Origin: DASQFI01 sp035633215
GTDB lineage: Bacteria; Acidobacteriota; Vicinamibacteria; Vicinamibacterales; SCN-69-37
Direction: 5' to 3'
Length of the DNA stretch: 64,000 nucleotides
Assembly: GCA_035633215.1 (NCBI GenBank)
Contig: DASQFI010000054.1
Location: 186,001 to 250,000, forward strand
The notes under the pieces were generated by a model, which was not told the origin of the DNA, ran no database searches, and was given only the letters and a program-made list of their open reading frames with translations. Position numbers and translations under genes: made by a program. Within the stretch, counting starts at the first letter, position 1. Each line of letters starts with the position of its first letter. Of the stretch, positions 24,733-33,876 are shown piece by piece.

Positions 24733-25431
24733 TCACGGCCGCGTAAAGCGCAGCACGTTCAGGAAGCACCAGCCCGGCACTGGCAGCAGCCAGGTGAGCC
24801 CGCGATGCAGGGGCTCGAGCCGTGCCGGAAATCGCCGAATCGCCCGTGTGAGCACCGGCACGGTCGGAAAGATCCCTCGACGCTCTTCCAGACGGAATCC
24901 GGCCCGCCGGGCCATGTCCAGGTATTCTTCGATGGGGCGGTCGCCGGGGTGCTTGGCCGTGCTGGCCGTGCGGATCAACCGGCCGAGCAGGGCGAAATGG
25001 ACGCGCGATTGCAGATGCGCGAGATTGGGCACCGTCACGAGGAGCGTGCCGCCGGGCTTCACGACGCGGAAGAGCTCGGTGAGCGCGCGCTCCTGATCCT
25101 CGAACGAGAGGTGTTCGAGGACGTCGAGGCACAGGGCGTGGTCGAACGAGCTCTCCAGATAGGGCAGCGCGGTCACCGACCCATACCGCACTCGATTCGA
25201 CGTGTAGTTTGCGTCGACGCCTTCGATGTCGAGCCGGTCGTGGAACTCGTCGACGAGGACGCCCTCGCCGCACCCGGCGTCGAGCACGCGCGCGCGTGGT
25301 GGCAGCGCGGACAGATGCGCCCGCACCTGTTCGAGTTTGGCGATGTACGTGGGGTAGTACTCCCAGTCGGGCGAGAGCTGACGGTGGTAGTCGCCGCGCT
25401 CGGCGTACTCACCCGTCCGGGACACCGTCAT
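24733..25431 (-). CDS. Class I SAM-dependent methyltransferase
   Basis: 232 residues from ATG 25431 (ATG 25440 is the alternative). Motif I RVLDAGCGEGVLVDEF, acidic motif EGVDANY, then FDHALCLDVLEHLSFEDQE. Methyltransf_11 type. The C-terminal part has a hydrophobic end (LTWLLPVPGWCFLNVLRF) that could anchor it to the membrane. By context it could methylate a sugar, polyprenol-linked intermediate or lipid. A TACAAT box lies seven bases before ATG 25431. Confidence 0.85.
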   Translation of the reverse strand: MTVSRTGEYAERGDYHRQLSPDWEYYPTYIAKLEQVRAHLSALPPRARVLDAGCGEGVLVDEFHDRLDIEGVDANYTSNRVRYGSVTALPYLESSFDHALCLDVLEHLSFEDQERALTELFRVVKPGGTLLVTVPNLAHLQSRVHFALLGRLIRTASTAKHPGDRPIEEYLDMARRAGFRLEERRGIFPTVPVLTRAIRRFPARLEPLHRGLTWLLPVPGWCFLNVLRFTRP

Positions 25432-25438
25432 GACGGGC

Positions 25439-25444
25439 ATTGTA
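25439..25444 (-). promoter_or_regulatory. Candidate -10 box (TACAAT) for a leaderless transcript
   Basis: TACAAT read on the minus strand ends seven bases before ATG 25431. No convincing ribosome binding site is present. Confidence 0.45.
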
Positions 25445-25480
25445 GGGCGGATTGAACTCCAAATCCGCCGGACGAAACTC

Positions 25481-26194
25481 TTAGCTTCCTGCGCCGCTGC
25501 TGCCGGGCGGCGTCGCGGGCGGAGGCGTCGTGCCGCCTCGGCCTGGACCGGGACCCGATGGCACCGGCTGGATCGGCACGAACACGCCTGAGCTCGGAAC
25601 ACCAACCGTTGGCGGGGGCGGCGGCCGGTTGGCTGACGGGTCGGCACCGCGCTGCGGCTGGTTCACCGGCGTCACCGGTGGAATCTCATCGTCCGGCGAT
25701 CCTGGCGTCATCAGCGGCGCGGGCATGGTGTTGATCGGCGCATACGCGCCGCTCGCGGTGGCCGTGCTCGTCGCGAGAATCTGCACGACCTCGAAGGACG
25801 ACGCGCCGACGGTCCGCGTCGTGCGCGGCGCGACGACAATGCCGGCGGCCGATCGGAGCAGCGAATCGAGGACCTTGAGCTCCGGCATGTTCTCGAACTG
25901 GAGCGGGAGGATGACGGCGCGCGAGAGCTTCTCGGCGTTGGGGAAATAGCAGCCGCCGATCCGCGTCCACTCCGACAGGATTTCCTGGAGCGTCACGCCT
26001 TGCGCGATCAGGGTCACGTTGCCCTTCCCGTCGAAGGACAACTGCAGCCGTTTTTGAATCGCCGGGGGTTCCTGGACCGCAGGGGTGGCGGGGACGCCCA
26101 CCGGCACCTGCTCTTGCTCCTTGGCAGCGCCGCTGAACGACGAAAAGCCCGCAAGACCCGACAACAACGCGACGACGAAAATCTTGGCGCGCAT
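25481..26194 (-). CDS. Periplasmic protein with STN-like domain and proline-rich tail
   Basis: 237 residues from ATG 26194. Signal peptide (MRAKIFVVALLSGLAGFSSF). Residues ~45-125 resemble the secretin/TonB short N-terminal (STN) domain: VTLIAQGVTLQEILSEWTRIGG and LPLQFENMPELKVLDSLLRSAAG. From ~165 on it is rich in proline and glycine. STN domains occur at the periplasmic end of secretins and TonB receptors; a free-standing copy may bind such a complex. No secretin gene is nearby. It follows the radical SAM gene at 26236 by 41 bases. Confidence 0.75.
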   Translation of the reverse strand: MRAKIFVVALLSGLAGFSSFSGAAKEQEQVPVGVPATPAVQEPPAIQKRLQLSFDGKGNVTLIAQGVTLQEILSEWTRIGGCYFPNAEKLSRAVILPLQFENMPELKVLDSLLRSAAGIVVAPRTTRTVGASSFEVVQILATSTATASGAYAPINTMPAPLMTPGSPDDEIPPVTPVNQPQRGADPSANRPPPPPTVGVPSSGVFVPIQPVPSGPGPGRGGTTPPPATPPGSSGAGS

Positions 26195-26201
26195 AGTCTC
26201 C

Positions 26202-26207
26202 AGTATA
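26202..26207 (-). promoter_or_regulatory. Candidate -10 box (TATACT) upstream of the STN-domain gene
   Basis: TATACT ends seven bases before ATG 26194, with GGAG between box and start. Either a leaderless start at the ATG or a normal ribosome binding site could be used. Confidence 0.45.
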
Positions 26208-26235
26208 AGACGATGCCGGCCGGCTGGAAGCCGGG

Positions 26236-27189
26236 TCACATCAGCTTCTTGATCCAGAGCGGCGAGTCTTTTTTGGGCAAATCGCACGACCGGCAGATCT
26301 CCGGCCCGCCATCGTCCAGGTGCTGCCGCCGGACGGCCCGGTAGGCGGGCGAGTTCCAGATCTGGGCAATCGTGTTCGTACGCAGGTCGCCGAGGATGTG
26401 GCGGCCGTCGAAGTCCGCACAGCAGAGCGAGACCCGTCCGTCCCAGAGCACGGTGAACGTCAGCCACATCCGGTAACAGGGGTATCGGACGTCCGAGGTC
26501 GTGTGAAGAGTGCCGGCCCAATTGTGCAGGTCCGTGATGTGGATCTTGTCGGCGATCTGGCGCCACTCCTGGATGAACGCCTGTTCCTCGGCCGAGTCAT
26601 GCTGCCGGACGAACGACAGGATGAGCTTCGGGCGCTTGCGGCCGAGCTCGTTGCGCAGGCGGGCGAGGGTGCGGACGTTGCCGGTGACCTCGTCGTAGTT
26701 CAGCTTCAGGCGCGTGCGCTCGAACGTCTCCCGGCCGCCGGCGTCCACGCTGATGTTGATCGCGTCGAGGCCGGCGTCGATCATCCCGCGGGCGATCTCC
26801 TCGGTGATGAGCGACCCGTTGCTGATCATGCCGACTTCGGCGATGCCTTTCGATTTCGCATACCGGACTTTCTCAACCAGCTGTTTGTCCAGGAACGGCT
26901 CGCCGTAGTTGTGCACGCGCACATGGGTGATGCCGAGCGTCGCGCACTCGTCCACGATCTTGCGGAACAGGTCGATGTCCATGATGCCCTGGCGGCGGTG
27001 CATCTCGTCGCGCGGGCAGAACACGCACTTGGCGTTGCAGAGGTTGGTGCTTTCGATCTGGACGATGTCCGGCAGGCGGACGGCCCGGTCGCGGCCCGTG
27101 GCGACCATCAGCCGTCGGATGGGCCGGGCGTTGGCCAACAGCACCCGCTCGGCCGCGGATCTCACACGCGCTTTCAAAGCCACAGGCAT
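26236..27189 (-). CDS. Radical SAM/SPASM domain protein
   Basis: 317 residues from ATG 27189. Cluster motif CNAKCVFC (C51, C55, C58), then HNYGEPFLDKQL, MISNGSLI and INISVDAG. Near the C-terminus SLCCADFDGR and EICRSCDLP supply cysteines for a SPASM-like auxiliary cluster. It is of the type often found in polysaccharide and lipopolysaccharide clusters, with unknown substrate. A CATAAT box lies five bases before the ATG. It is the third radical SAM gene in 5.5 kb. Confidence 0.85.
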   Translation of the reverse strand: MPVALKARVRSAAERVLLANARPIRRLMVATGRDRAVRLPDIVQIESTNLCNAKCVFCPRDEMHRRQGIMDIDLFRKIVDECATLGITHVRVHNYGEPFLDKQLVEKVRYAKSKGIAEVGMISNGSLITEEIARGMIDAGLDAINISVDAGGRETFERTRLKLNYDEVTGNVRTLARLRNELGRKRPKLILSFVRQHDSAEEQAFIQEWRQIADKIHITDLHNWAGTLHTTSDVRYPCYRMWLTFTVLWDGRVSLCCADFDGRHILGDLRTNTIAQIWNSPAYRAVRRQHLDDGGPEICRSCDLPKKDSPLWIKKLM

Positions 27190-27195
27190 CTATGA

Positions 27196-28188
27196 TTATG
27201 GAGGAGAACCGGGAAAACTGAGAACTGAGCTCCCACGCATGTGTTCGACGACGCGCCGGAGAATCTCATCCAGCGCGACCGTGGGCCGATACCCGATGTA
27301 CTCGTGGATCTTCCTCAGGTCCGGCACTCGCCGCGGCATGTCTTCGAATCCGGCGTCGTAGGCCTTCTCGTAAGGCACGAACTCGATTTCCGATCGGCTC
27401 GACGTCATCGCGCGGATGCGTTCGGCCAGGTTCAGGATCGAGATCTCTTCGGGGTTGCCGATGTTGAAGACCTGCCCCACGGCGCGGGGCTCCTGCACCA
27501 GTTTGATCAGCGCGCCGACGACGTCGGTCACGTCGGTGAACGACCGAGTCTGGCGGCCGTTGCCAAACACCGTGATGGGCGTGCCCGTCAGCGCCTGCTG
27601 GACGAAATTCGGGATGACCATGCCGTAGCGGCCGGTCTGCCGCGGGCCCACCGTATTGAACAGCCGGGCGACGATGACCGGCAGCTTCCGCTCGCGGTGG
27701 TAGGCGAGCGCGAGAAATTCATCGAGCGCTTTGCTGCACGCGTACGCCCAGCGGTGCTTCGGCGTCGGGCCCATGACGAGATCCGCATCCTCGTGAAACG
27801 GCACGGCGATGCTCTTGCCGTAGACCTCCGACGTCGAGAACACGACGACCAGACGTCCCTTCTTGCTGGCGTGCGTGAGCACGACCTCGGTGCCGTGGAC
27901 GTTCGTCTCAATCGTGCGCACGGGCTGCTCGACAATCAGCTTCACTCCAACGGCCGCCGCGAGGTGGAACACGACGTCGGCCCGATCGATCAACTCGGCA
28001 ACCAGCGGCTCGTTCATCACCGTGTCGATGACGTACTCGAACCCGGGGCGTCCCTTGAGATGAACGATGTTGTCCATCGAGCCGGTGGACAGATCGTCGA
28101 TGACAAGGACGCTGTGTCCCTGCGCGAGGAGTGCTTCGGCCAGATGCGATCCGACGAATCCTGCGCCTCCGGTGAGCAGCGCCTTCAT
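27196..28188 (-). CDS. NAD-dependent nucleotide-sugar epimerase/dehydratase
   Basis: 330 residues from ATG 28188 with AGGA seven bases upstream. Extended SDR: cofactor motif TGGAGFVGSHLAEAL at the start, the STSEVYGKS region and catalytic YACSK, then RLFNTVGPRQTGRYGMVIP. This matches UDP-glucuronate decarboxylase or UDP-glucose 4-epimerase-like enzymes. It would provide an activated sugar for the glycan cluster. The last ~12 residues come from a repeat array. Confidence 0.9.
   Translation of the reverse strand: MKALLTGGAGFVGSHLAEALLAQGHSVLVIDDLSTGSMDNIVHLKGRPGFEYVIDTVMNEPLVAELIDRADVVFHLAAAVGVKLIVEQPVRTIETNVHGTEVVLTHASKKGRLVVVFSTSEVYGKSIAVPFHEDADLVMGPTPKHRWAYACSKALDEFLALAYHRERKLPVIVARLFNTVGPRQTGRYGMVIPNFVQQALTGTPITVFGNGRQTRSFTDVTDVVGALIKLVQEPRAVGQVFNIGNPEEISILNLAERIRAMTSSRSEIEFVPYEKAYDAGFEDMPRRVPDLRKIHEYIGYRPTVALDEILRRVVEHMRGSSVLSFPGSPP
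27204..27232. repeat. Short 7-bp repeat array in the 3' end of the epimerase gene
   Basis: Units such as AACTGAG, AACTGAG (plus strand) cover the last codons of the epimerase gene and encode its tail SSVLSFPGS. Confidence 0.6.
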
Positions 28189-28288
28189 GAAGGAATCCTG
28201 GCTGGCGGGAGATGGCGATGACAAAAATGAAACATAGACATGCGCGCTGCAAGCGTACACCGACTTAACGGTTCCAGCCTCGAACTTC

Positions 28289-30103
28289 TCAATTGACCAG
28301 CGTGAGTATTTCGTCGGCGGCGCGTTCGGCGGCGTGGCCGTCGGCACGCATGCCGTGCCGCGCGGCGAACTGGGCGGCGGACCGCGCCTGTGCGTCGCGG
28401 GCCGCCGAATCGTAGAGAAGCGACTGCAGCGCGGGCCGCGGGTCGTCGCCGCTCCGCGCGCCCAGCATCGCGCCGGCGTCGACGAACGGCGACAGGTTGT
28501 TCGGCAGGCCGATGACGAGCGCGGGCAAGCCGAGCACCAGGCCGTCGATCGCGACCGTGGAGTTCATGGTGACGATCGCGTCGGCCGCCGCGAGCAGGCG
28601 CGACAGATCGGCGCCCGCCGGCGCCACCGAGACGTTCGGGGCGTTCGAGATGAACGGACGATACAGGTCCGGCGTCTCGGCCGGATGCGGCTTGATGATC
28701 AGCCTTGTCTCGCTCAGCGCCGCTGCGGCCGCGACGAGCGACGGCAGCTCGCGTTCCACCTCGATGAACTTCGCCGCGAGGATCGCGAGTGGCTGCTGCT
28801 CGCTGACGCCAAGCTCGCAGCGAATCTCGGCGCGCGCGCCGCGGAGCTCCGAAAAGTGTCGCGCCAGATCGTCGAGCCGGGGGCTGCCAGTGACGCGAAG
28901 AGCCGAAGGGGGAAAGCGCCCCGACGCCGTGAGGTGATCGAGGGCGTAGCTGTCGAAGACGAGCGTGCGATCGGGGAAGGGAAATCCCATGTCCGATCCG
29001 GCCGGCTGCATTTCGTCCAGCTCGTGGAGATAGTTCAGCCAGTGCCGGTAGATGAACCCGTGCTGGAGGCCAACCGATCGGACCTTCCGGCGCCGGGCTT
29101 CGAGCACGAGCGCGCGACCCCAGCCTCCGGCTTCCGCGTAGGTCACGACGACGGATGGCGCGAGGGCGTCGATGGCGGCGCCCGCCTCGTCCATCGCGCG
29201 AACCGACCACGGCCACTGCAGCAGCGCCGCCGCTTCAAGCTCGGGCCGAAGGACATCCCACAAGTCGCAGCCTCGGAACAGCCCGGCCGCCCGCACTTCG
29301 GGGCCAGTCGTGATCGCGCGCGCGAGCTCGTGACGCCGCCGCCAGAGATCCAGGGCGCCGTTGAGCGCGGCGCGCGGCGCGAGCTGTTCGACCGGCGTCA
29401 GTGCAGGTGGAGGGCTGCCGTGCGCCGCGAGCGGAGACCACCAGCGTCGCGCGCGAAAATTCTGCTGCGGACCGACGCCGACACACACGAGCGCGTCCTG
29501 ACCCGCGCGCTTCGTGACCGCGTCGAGCACCGGGCCGACATAGCCCTCCTGCTGCGGCCCATCGGCGCCGGCCCCAATCCGCCAGAACGCCGTGTGAACG
29601 AACGCGGCCACGGAGGCATGAGAAGGCGGTGGATGTGTCGTGCGGGCGCGGGCGCGTGTGAGCCGCGCGGTGAGCCCAATCAGATAGCTCGCCCAGCTGT
29701 GTCCGCGCTCATGGGCATGACCGCCGCGCACGTCCACGGCCAGGCCACGCGCCCGCCCGAACGCCTCGGCTGCGAGACGCACCACTCGATCGGCATCCGA
29801 GATCTCGATCCGTGCCGGGCTGTGACGGTCACGCGCCGCTTCGAGTGCCAGGATCGTGGAGACGGCGCGTTCCAGTCGCCGCATCTTGTGCAGATACAGC
29901 TCCGTGAACCACCACAGCGAGTCCCCGCGATACGTGAATCGTTCCCGCATCGTCGCCTCGCCGTATCGAACGAGACGAAGACGTTTGATCCAGGTGTTCG
30001 CTTCGGTCGGGACGGCATCGCGCGCGTCGGGCGAGAGCAGCGACGAAAGCGCGTTGGTTGTGGTGCGACCGTGTGCCGTGATGCAGGTGATCGTCGGACG
30101 CAT
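28289..30103 (-). CDS. GT-B type capsule/surface carbohydrate enzyme
   Basis: 604 residues. The C-terminal half shows VGLQHGFIYRHWLNYLHE, LRVTGSPRLDDLAR, LIIKPHPAETPDLYRPF and TMNSTVAIDGLVLGLPAL. The KPHP and STVAIDGL motifs are shared by KpsC/KpsS-like capsule transferases and CDP-glycerol glycerophosphotransferases. The N-terminal ~270 residues are arginine-rich and not recognised. It directly abuts the GT9 gene (TAG followed by ATG), so they are co-translated. Exact donor unknown. Confidence 0.7.
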   Translation of the reverse strand: MRPTITCITAHGRTTTNALSSLLSPDARDAVPTEANTWIKRLRLVRYGEATMRERFTYRGDSLWWFTELYLHKMRRLERAVSTILALEAARDRHSPARIEISDADRVVRLAAEAFGRARGLAVDVRGGHAHERGHSWASYLIGLTARLTRARARTTHPPPSHASVAAFVHTAFWRIGAGADGPQQEGYVGPVLDAVTKRAGQDALVCVGVGPQQNFRARRWWSPLAAHGSPPPALTPVEQLAPRAALNGALDLWRRRHELARAITTGPEVRAAGLFRGCDLWDVLRPELEAAALLQWPWSVRAMDEAGAAIDALAPSVVVTYAEAGGWGRALVLEARRRKVRSVGLQHGFIYRHWLNYLHELDEMQPAGSDMGFPFPDRTLVFDSYALDHLTASGRFPPSALRVTGSPRLDDLARHFSELRGARAEIRCELGVSEQQPLAILAAKFIEVERELPSLVAAAAALSETRLIIKPHPAETPDLYRPFISNAPNVSVAPAGADLSRLLAAADAIVTMNSTVAIDGLVLGLPALVIGLPNNLSPFVDAGAMLGARSGDDPRPALQSLLYDSAARDAQARSAAQFAARHGMRADGHAAERAADEILTLVN

Positions 30104-31255
30104 CTACACCACCACGGGAGGCCGCCGCGCCGGCGTGGTGTCCAGCAGATCGTTGGCGGCGGCGACGACGGTGTCGACGCTGATGCCGTCGAGGCAGTCC
30201 GGCACGTGGCCGCGGCAGCGCTTGGGGGGCAGACGCACGCGCCCGCACGGGCTGCACGGCAGATCGATTCGGAGAATCCGCTGATGGATGCCGAGCGGTC
30301 CATACCGAAGCGGATTCGACGGGCCGAACAGCGCGACCAGCGGCGTGCCGACCGCCGCGGCCAGATGCATCGGGCCCGTGTCGCCGGTGATGAGCAGATC
30401 CAGGCGGGCGAGCAGCGCGCCCAGGGCCGGCAGATCGAGCGTTCCACTGGCGTCGATCATCGGCACGCCTTCCAGGCCTCGGCGAACCGCATCGACGAGC
30501 GGCCGATCGCCGGGCGCGCCCGTGAGCACGATGGTCGCGTTTCTCGTCTCCGCCAGCTTTCGGGCCACGGCCGCAAACCGATCGAGATGCCACTGCTTGG
30601 ATTCGCGGCCGCCGCTTGCGTGGACGCCAATGAGCGGGCCGGGCCGGCCCTGCAGCACCTTGTCGGCCGCGGCGGCCGCCTCCGGCGACGGAATCAGATG
30701 CGCGGCGGTCGATTGATCCTGGGTCGGCGAGGGTCGCCCTGTCGCGCGGGCGATCAGTTGCCGCGCGTTCACGCTGACGTGCGTCGTCGGCGCGTACGTG
30801 TCCGCGTCCGTGAGGAGGCGTCCACCTCCTCCGGTCCAGTAGCCGAACCGCCGCGGTGCGCCAGTGAGCCACGCCAGAAAGTTGCTGCGGATGTCGGGCT
30901 CGAAGTTCACGACGACGTCGTAGTGGTGGCGGCGCCACGCGTGCGCGCGCGCGAGCAGGGCGCCGACCGAGACGTCCGCATTCGCGCGGGCCAGCCAGGG
31001 GGCGTCGGCGACTTCGACCCGCGTGACTTCAGGAATCAGCCGCGCAATCGGGACATTCCAGGAGCCGACGGCGAGATCGATTTCGGCGTCGGGCCAGGCC
31101 GTGCGGGCGTCCCGGATCGCATCGAGCACCATGAGCAGATCGCCGATGCGCTCCAGGCGCATCAACAGCACGCGCCGGATTCTGTCGGGCGATGGCCGGC
31201 GCGGCTGCAGCCAGGCCGCCGGCGCGATTGCCAGGTCGGCAAGCCCTACCAGCAT
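30104..31255 (-). CDS. Glycosyltransferase family 9 (heptosyltransferase-like)
   Basis: 383 residues from ATG 31255. Family signature RRVLLMRLERIGDLLMVLDAI near residue 28 and the donor-site motif ITGDTGPMHLAAAVGTPLVALFGPSNPLRYGP. Three cysteines around CSPCGRVRLPPKRCRGH are usual in this family. GT9 enzymes add heptose or related sugars to lipid A core or other surface glycans. It lies between a GT-C gene and the KPHP-type gene, in the same direction. Confidence 0.9.
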   Translation of the reverse strand: MLVGLADLAIAPAAWLQPRRPSPDRIRRVLLMRLERIGDLLMVLDAIRDARTAWPDAEIDLAVGSWNVPIARLIPEVTRVEVADAPWLARANADVSVGALLARAHAWRRHHYDVVVNFEPDIRSNFLAWLTGAPRRFGYWTGGGGRLLTDADTYAPTTHVSVNARQLIARATGRPSPTQDQSTAAHLIPSPEAAAAADKVLQGRPGPLIGVHASGGRESKQWHLDRFAAVARKLAETRNATIVLTGAPGDRPLVDAVRRGLEGVPMIDASGTLDLPALGALLARLDLLITGDTGPMHLAAAVGTPLVALFGPSNPLRYGPLGIHQRILRIDLPCSPCGRVRLPPKRCRGHVPDCLDGISVDTVVAAANDLLDTTPARRPPVVV

Positions 31256-31307
31256 CCGCTCGCGCGGGTCGTAGATCTGCAGATGACGGAACAGACGACC
31301 TCGGAGA

Positions 31308-33791
31308 TCATCGTACCTCGATCCGATCGATCATCACCCCCAGGTCGCGATCGTCGGGCAGCCCGAGGATCTGGCGCGGGTTCCAGACCGTCGACAGGAG
31401 CCGGAGCTGCGTCGGGTCGTCGAGCCGGGCCGCCGCCTCCACGGCGGCCGCCGGGAGCGCCAGCGTGTAGCTTCTGAAACCAGGCTGCACGTCGATCGTG
31501 CCAATCTGCGCGTTGCCGAAGAACACCTGGACGCGCGCCGGCGGCGCCGATTTCGGCCGGCCGCCGTCGTGCATCTCGAACACGACCGTCCGCTCAGCGC
31601 CCGTGAGGCCGGAGACAGCCACGAACGACTGCTTCTGCGTCCACCGGACCATGCGCCCCTCGGTCTGCTCCTTCGCGTGGAACCTCACGACATACAGGTC
31701 GTCCTGATAGCCGACGTCGACTACGAATCCACGTCCCGCCTTGGCGGCCGTCGACAGCTGATAGACGGTGTAGTCGAAATCCTTGCGCCGGACCGACTGT
31801 GGATAGACGTTCCACGGCGACGCTTCGTACTCCTTGATCTGCACGCGGCCGTCGCCGATCGGCGTGGCGCTGATGCGGCCCGACAGCAAGTCGGTGCCGC
31901 CGCCGCCGACGAACAGCACGCGGTCGTATTTCTGGCGCGCGTCCTCGAGAAACGCGAAGAGCTGCGCCTTGTCGGGCTTCGCAGATTCGAGCACCAGTAC
32001 CTTGCGCGCGTAGATGTACGCCAGCGGCAGGCCCAGTACGTGCGTATCCGACCCGGCGTTTCGCGATTCGATCAGGACGAGATCCCGGTCCGTCAACTTC
32101 GACGCCAGCCGTTCGATGGACGGGATGACGCCCTCGTACTCGATATGCGGAAGCAAGGGCGACGCCGCGCCCGCGTAGCGCTGGCCGAGCAGACCGAGGA
32201 ACATGACACCGACCGCCACGCGCAGCCACTGCCGCCCCTTCGGCCACGACGACAGGGACCCAAGCGCGGCGGCCCCGACGAACACGAGCGCGGCCGGGAG
32301 GATTACCGACAGAAAGCGGCGATCCATCCAGAAATGATTCGGTGCCACTTTGACTTTGTAAAAGAGAAAGATCGAGAACGCCGTGAAGACGAGCACGAAC
32401 GCCGGATCGCGCCAGAAGTCGCGTCGGACAACGAGCACGAACCCAAGCAAGGCGGCGACCAGCGCCGGCCAGAGAAGAAAGAAATCCGTGAACGTCCTGA
32501 GCGCGTACGCGTCATAGTCGGCCAGCTTGCCGCCGGGCGCGCGTAGGAGATAGGCGTAGGCCGCGAGCAGCACGGTCGCCACGGCGAGCGCCGTCGGCAC
32601 GACGCGGCGCGCGCGATCGGCGAACCGGCTGCGTGACCAGAGCAACAACGCGAACGCGCCGATCGCCGCGGCCAGCCCGCCAATCACCCCGGGCAGCGGC
32701 AGGTTCGAGAGATAGGTCCGCGGAAGCCAGAAGGTTCCGCGCATCGGACCCGTGAAGTAAAACCAGGCCAGCACAGCGGCCGCGGAGAGCGGCAGCAGAA
32801 ACGCGAACCGAATCGGCTTGCGGTCGACCAGCCACGCGAGCACTGCGGCGGCAAGAATCGCGACGATCGCGAGGAGCGTGTCGATCCGAAGGAACAGCAT
32901 CAAGCCGATCAGCGCCCCCGCCACCGGGGCAAAGAACCGGTCGTCGTCCTGATGCGCGCGCGCGAAGGCGAGCAGCGAGGCGAACAGCAGCGTCTGAATC
33001 GCGACTTCGGCGTTCGGATACCTGGAGAACCAGACCTGCAGCACGTGCAGGCTGAGCAGCACCGCGGCGCCGAACGCGGCGGCCCGGCCCACGAGCCGGG
33101 CGCCGGCGAAATACACGGCAAGCACGCCGAGCGCGGCCCAGATGCCGACCGTCATCCGCGCGCCCGAGAGGCCGAAGAGGCCGTAGCCGACGGCGATCGA
33201 CGCCGGCAGCACATGCGGGAACTGGCCGACGACGTGCCCTTGCCGCGCGTCGAGGAGAAAAAACCCCATGAAGCGCAGCCCTTCGTTGCCGAGGTGCGGC
33301 TGCGGCAGATAAAACAGCTCCCTGGCCCACTCCGGGACCGCCGCGACGACCGGATCCGTCGTCACGAGCGATCCGCGCTGCGCGATCTGGATCCCCTCGT
33401 TCATGTAGGTGCCCGGATCCTTCCCGCCGATGACGTACTCGGATGACGGGAAGAACCGCCAGACTGCAAGCGCCACGAGCAGCATCGGCAGCAGGGTTGT
33501 CGCGGTTGGCCGGATCGCCTCGGCGCGGTACCGCAGTTTCACGTTCGCGGCCGCGAGGAGCACGCCGCAGAGAAGGGCGTTGCCGATCAGAAGCCGGTCG
33601 AAGCGGTACTCGCCGAACGCGGCCAGGGCAAGCACGATCGCCAGCGACCAGGCAACGCTCAAAATGACGTGCCAGAACAGCCGTTCTTCGGCGGAGAGCG
33701 CCGCACGGCGGCGTCGTTCGGCGAGCGGCAGCCGAAATACCAGCGCCCCGGGCAGGTAGGCCACCAGAAGAACGCTGATCCAGAAGCGCAC
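31308..33791 (-). CDS. Large multi-membrane glycosyltransferase-like protein (GT-C)
   Basis: 827 residues from GTG 33791. About thirteen membrane segments fill residues 1-535. An acidic periplasmic motif follows the first helices (GGKDPGTYMNEGIQIAQRG), as in GT39/PMT-like enzymes. Residues ~540-827 form a soluble domain with a final beta-sandwich-like part (VQVFFGNAQIGTIDVQPGFRSYTLALP). Probably transfers a sugar from a polyprenyl donor on the periplasmic side. Donor and acceptor unknown. Confidence 0.78.
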   Translation of the reverse strand: MRFWISVLLVAYLPGALVFRLPLAERRRRAALSAEERLFWHVILSVAWSLAIVLALAAFGEYRFDRLLIGNALLCGVLLAAANVKLRYRAEAIRPTATTLLPMLLVALAVWRFFPSSEYVIGGKDPGTYMNEGIQIAQRGSLVTTDPVVAAVPEWARELFYLPQPHLGNEGLRFMGFFLLDARQGHVVGQFPHVLPASIAVGYGLFGLSGARMTVGIWAALGVLAVYFAGARLVGRAAAFGAAVLLSLHVLQVWFSRYPNAEVAIQTLLFASLLAFARAHQDDDRFFAPVAGALIGLMLFLRIDTLLAIVAILAAAVLAWLVDRKPIRFAFLLPLSAAAVLAWFYFTGPMRGTFWLPRTYLSNLPLPGVIGGLAAAIGAFALLLWSRSRFADRARRVVPTALAVATVLLAAYAYLLRAPGGKLADYDAYALRTFTDFFLLWPALVAALLGFVLVVRRDFWRDPAFVLVFTAFSIFLFYKVKVAPNHFWMDRRFLSVILPAALVFVGAAALGSLSSWPKGRQWLRVAVGVMFLGLLGQRYAGAASPLLPHIEYEGVIPSIERLASKLTDRDLVLIESRNAGSDTHVLGLPLAYIYARKVLVLESAKPDKAQLFAFLEDARQKYDRVLFVGGGGTDLLSGRISATPIGDGRVQIKEYEASPWNVYPQSVRRKDFDYTVYQLSTAAKAGRGFVVDVGYQDDLYVVRFHAKEQTEGRMVRWTQKQSFVAVSGLTGAERTVVFEMHDGGRPKSAPPARVQVFFGNAQIGTIDVQPGFRSYTLALPAAAVEAAARLDDPTQLRLLSTVWNPRQILGLPDDRDLGVMIDRIEVR

Positions 33792-33876
33792 GGTTCTGCG
33801 AACAGTACCGCCGAATTCACGCGGCTGTCGACGTGAAAGGTCGCCGCCGCCCCGCCCCTACAAAAGAGTTCCGGGA

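Noticed and set aside
23269..25480. RiPP precursor peptide next to the SPASM genes
   Set aside because: I looked for a short ORF with ribosome binding site and core-like repeats in the gaps and found none; the gaps are filled by inverted repeats.
28334..31477. 1047-codon open frame on the plus strand
   Set aside because: It is antisense to clearly recognisable minus-strand genes (GT9 and the KPHP-type enzyme), is very arginine-rich and has no domain. High GC content creates such frames.
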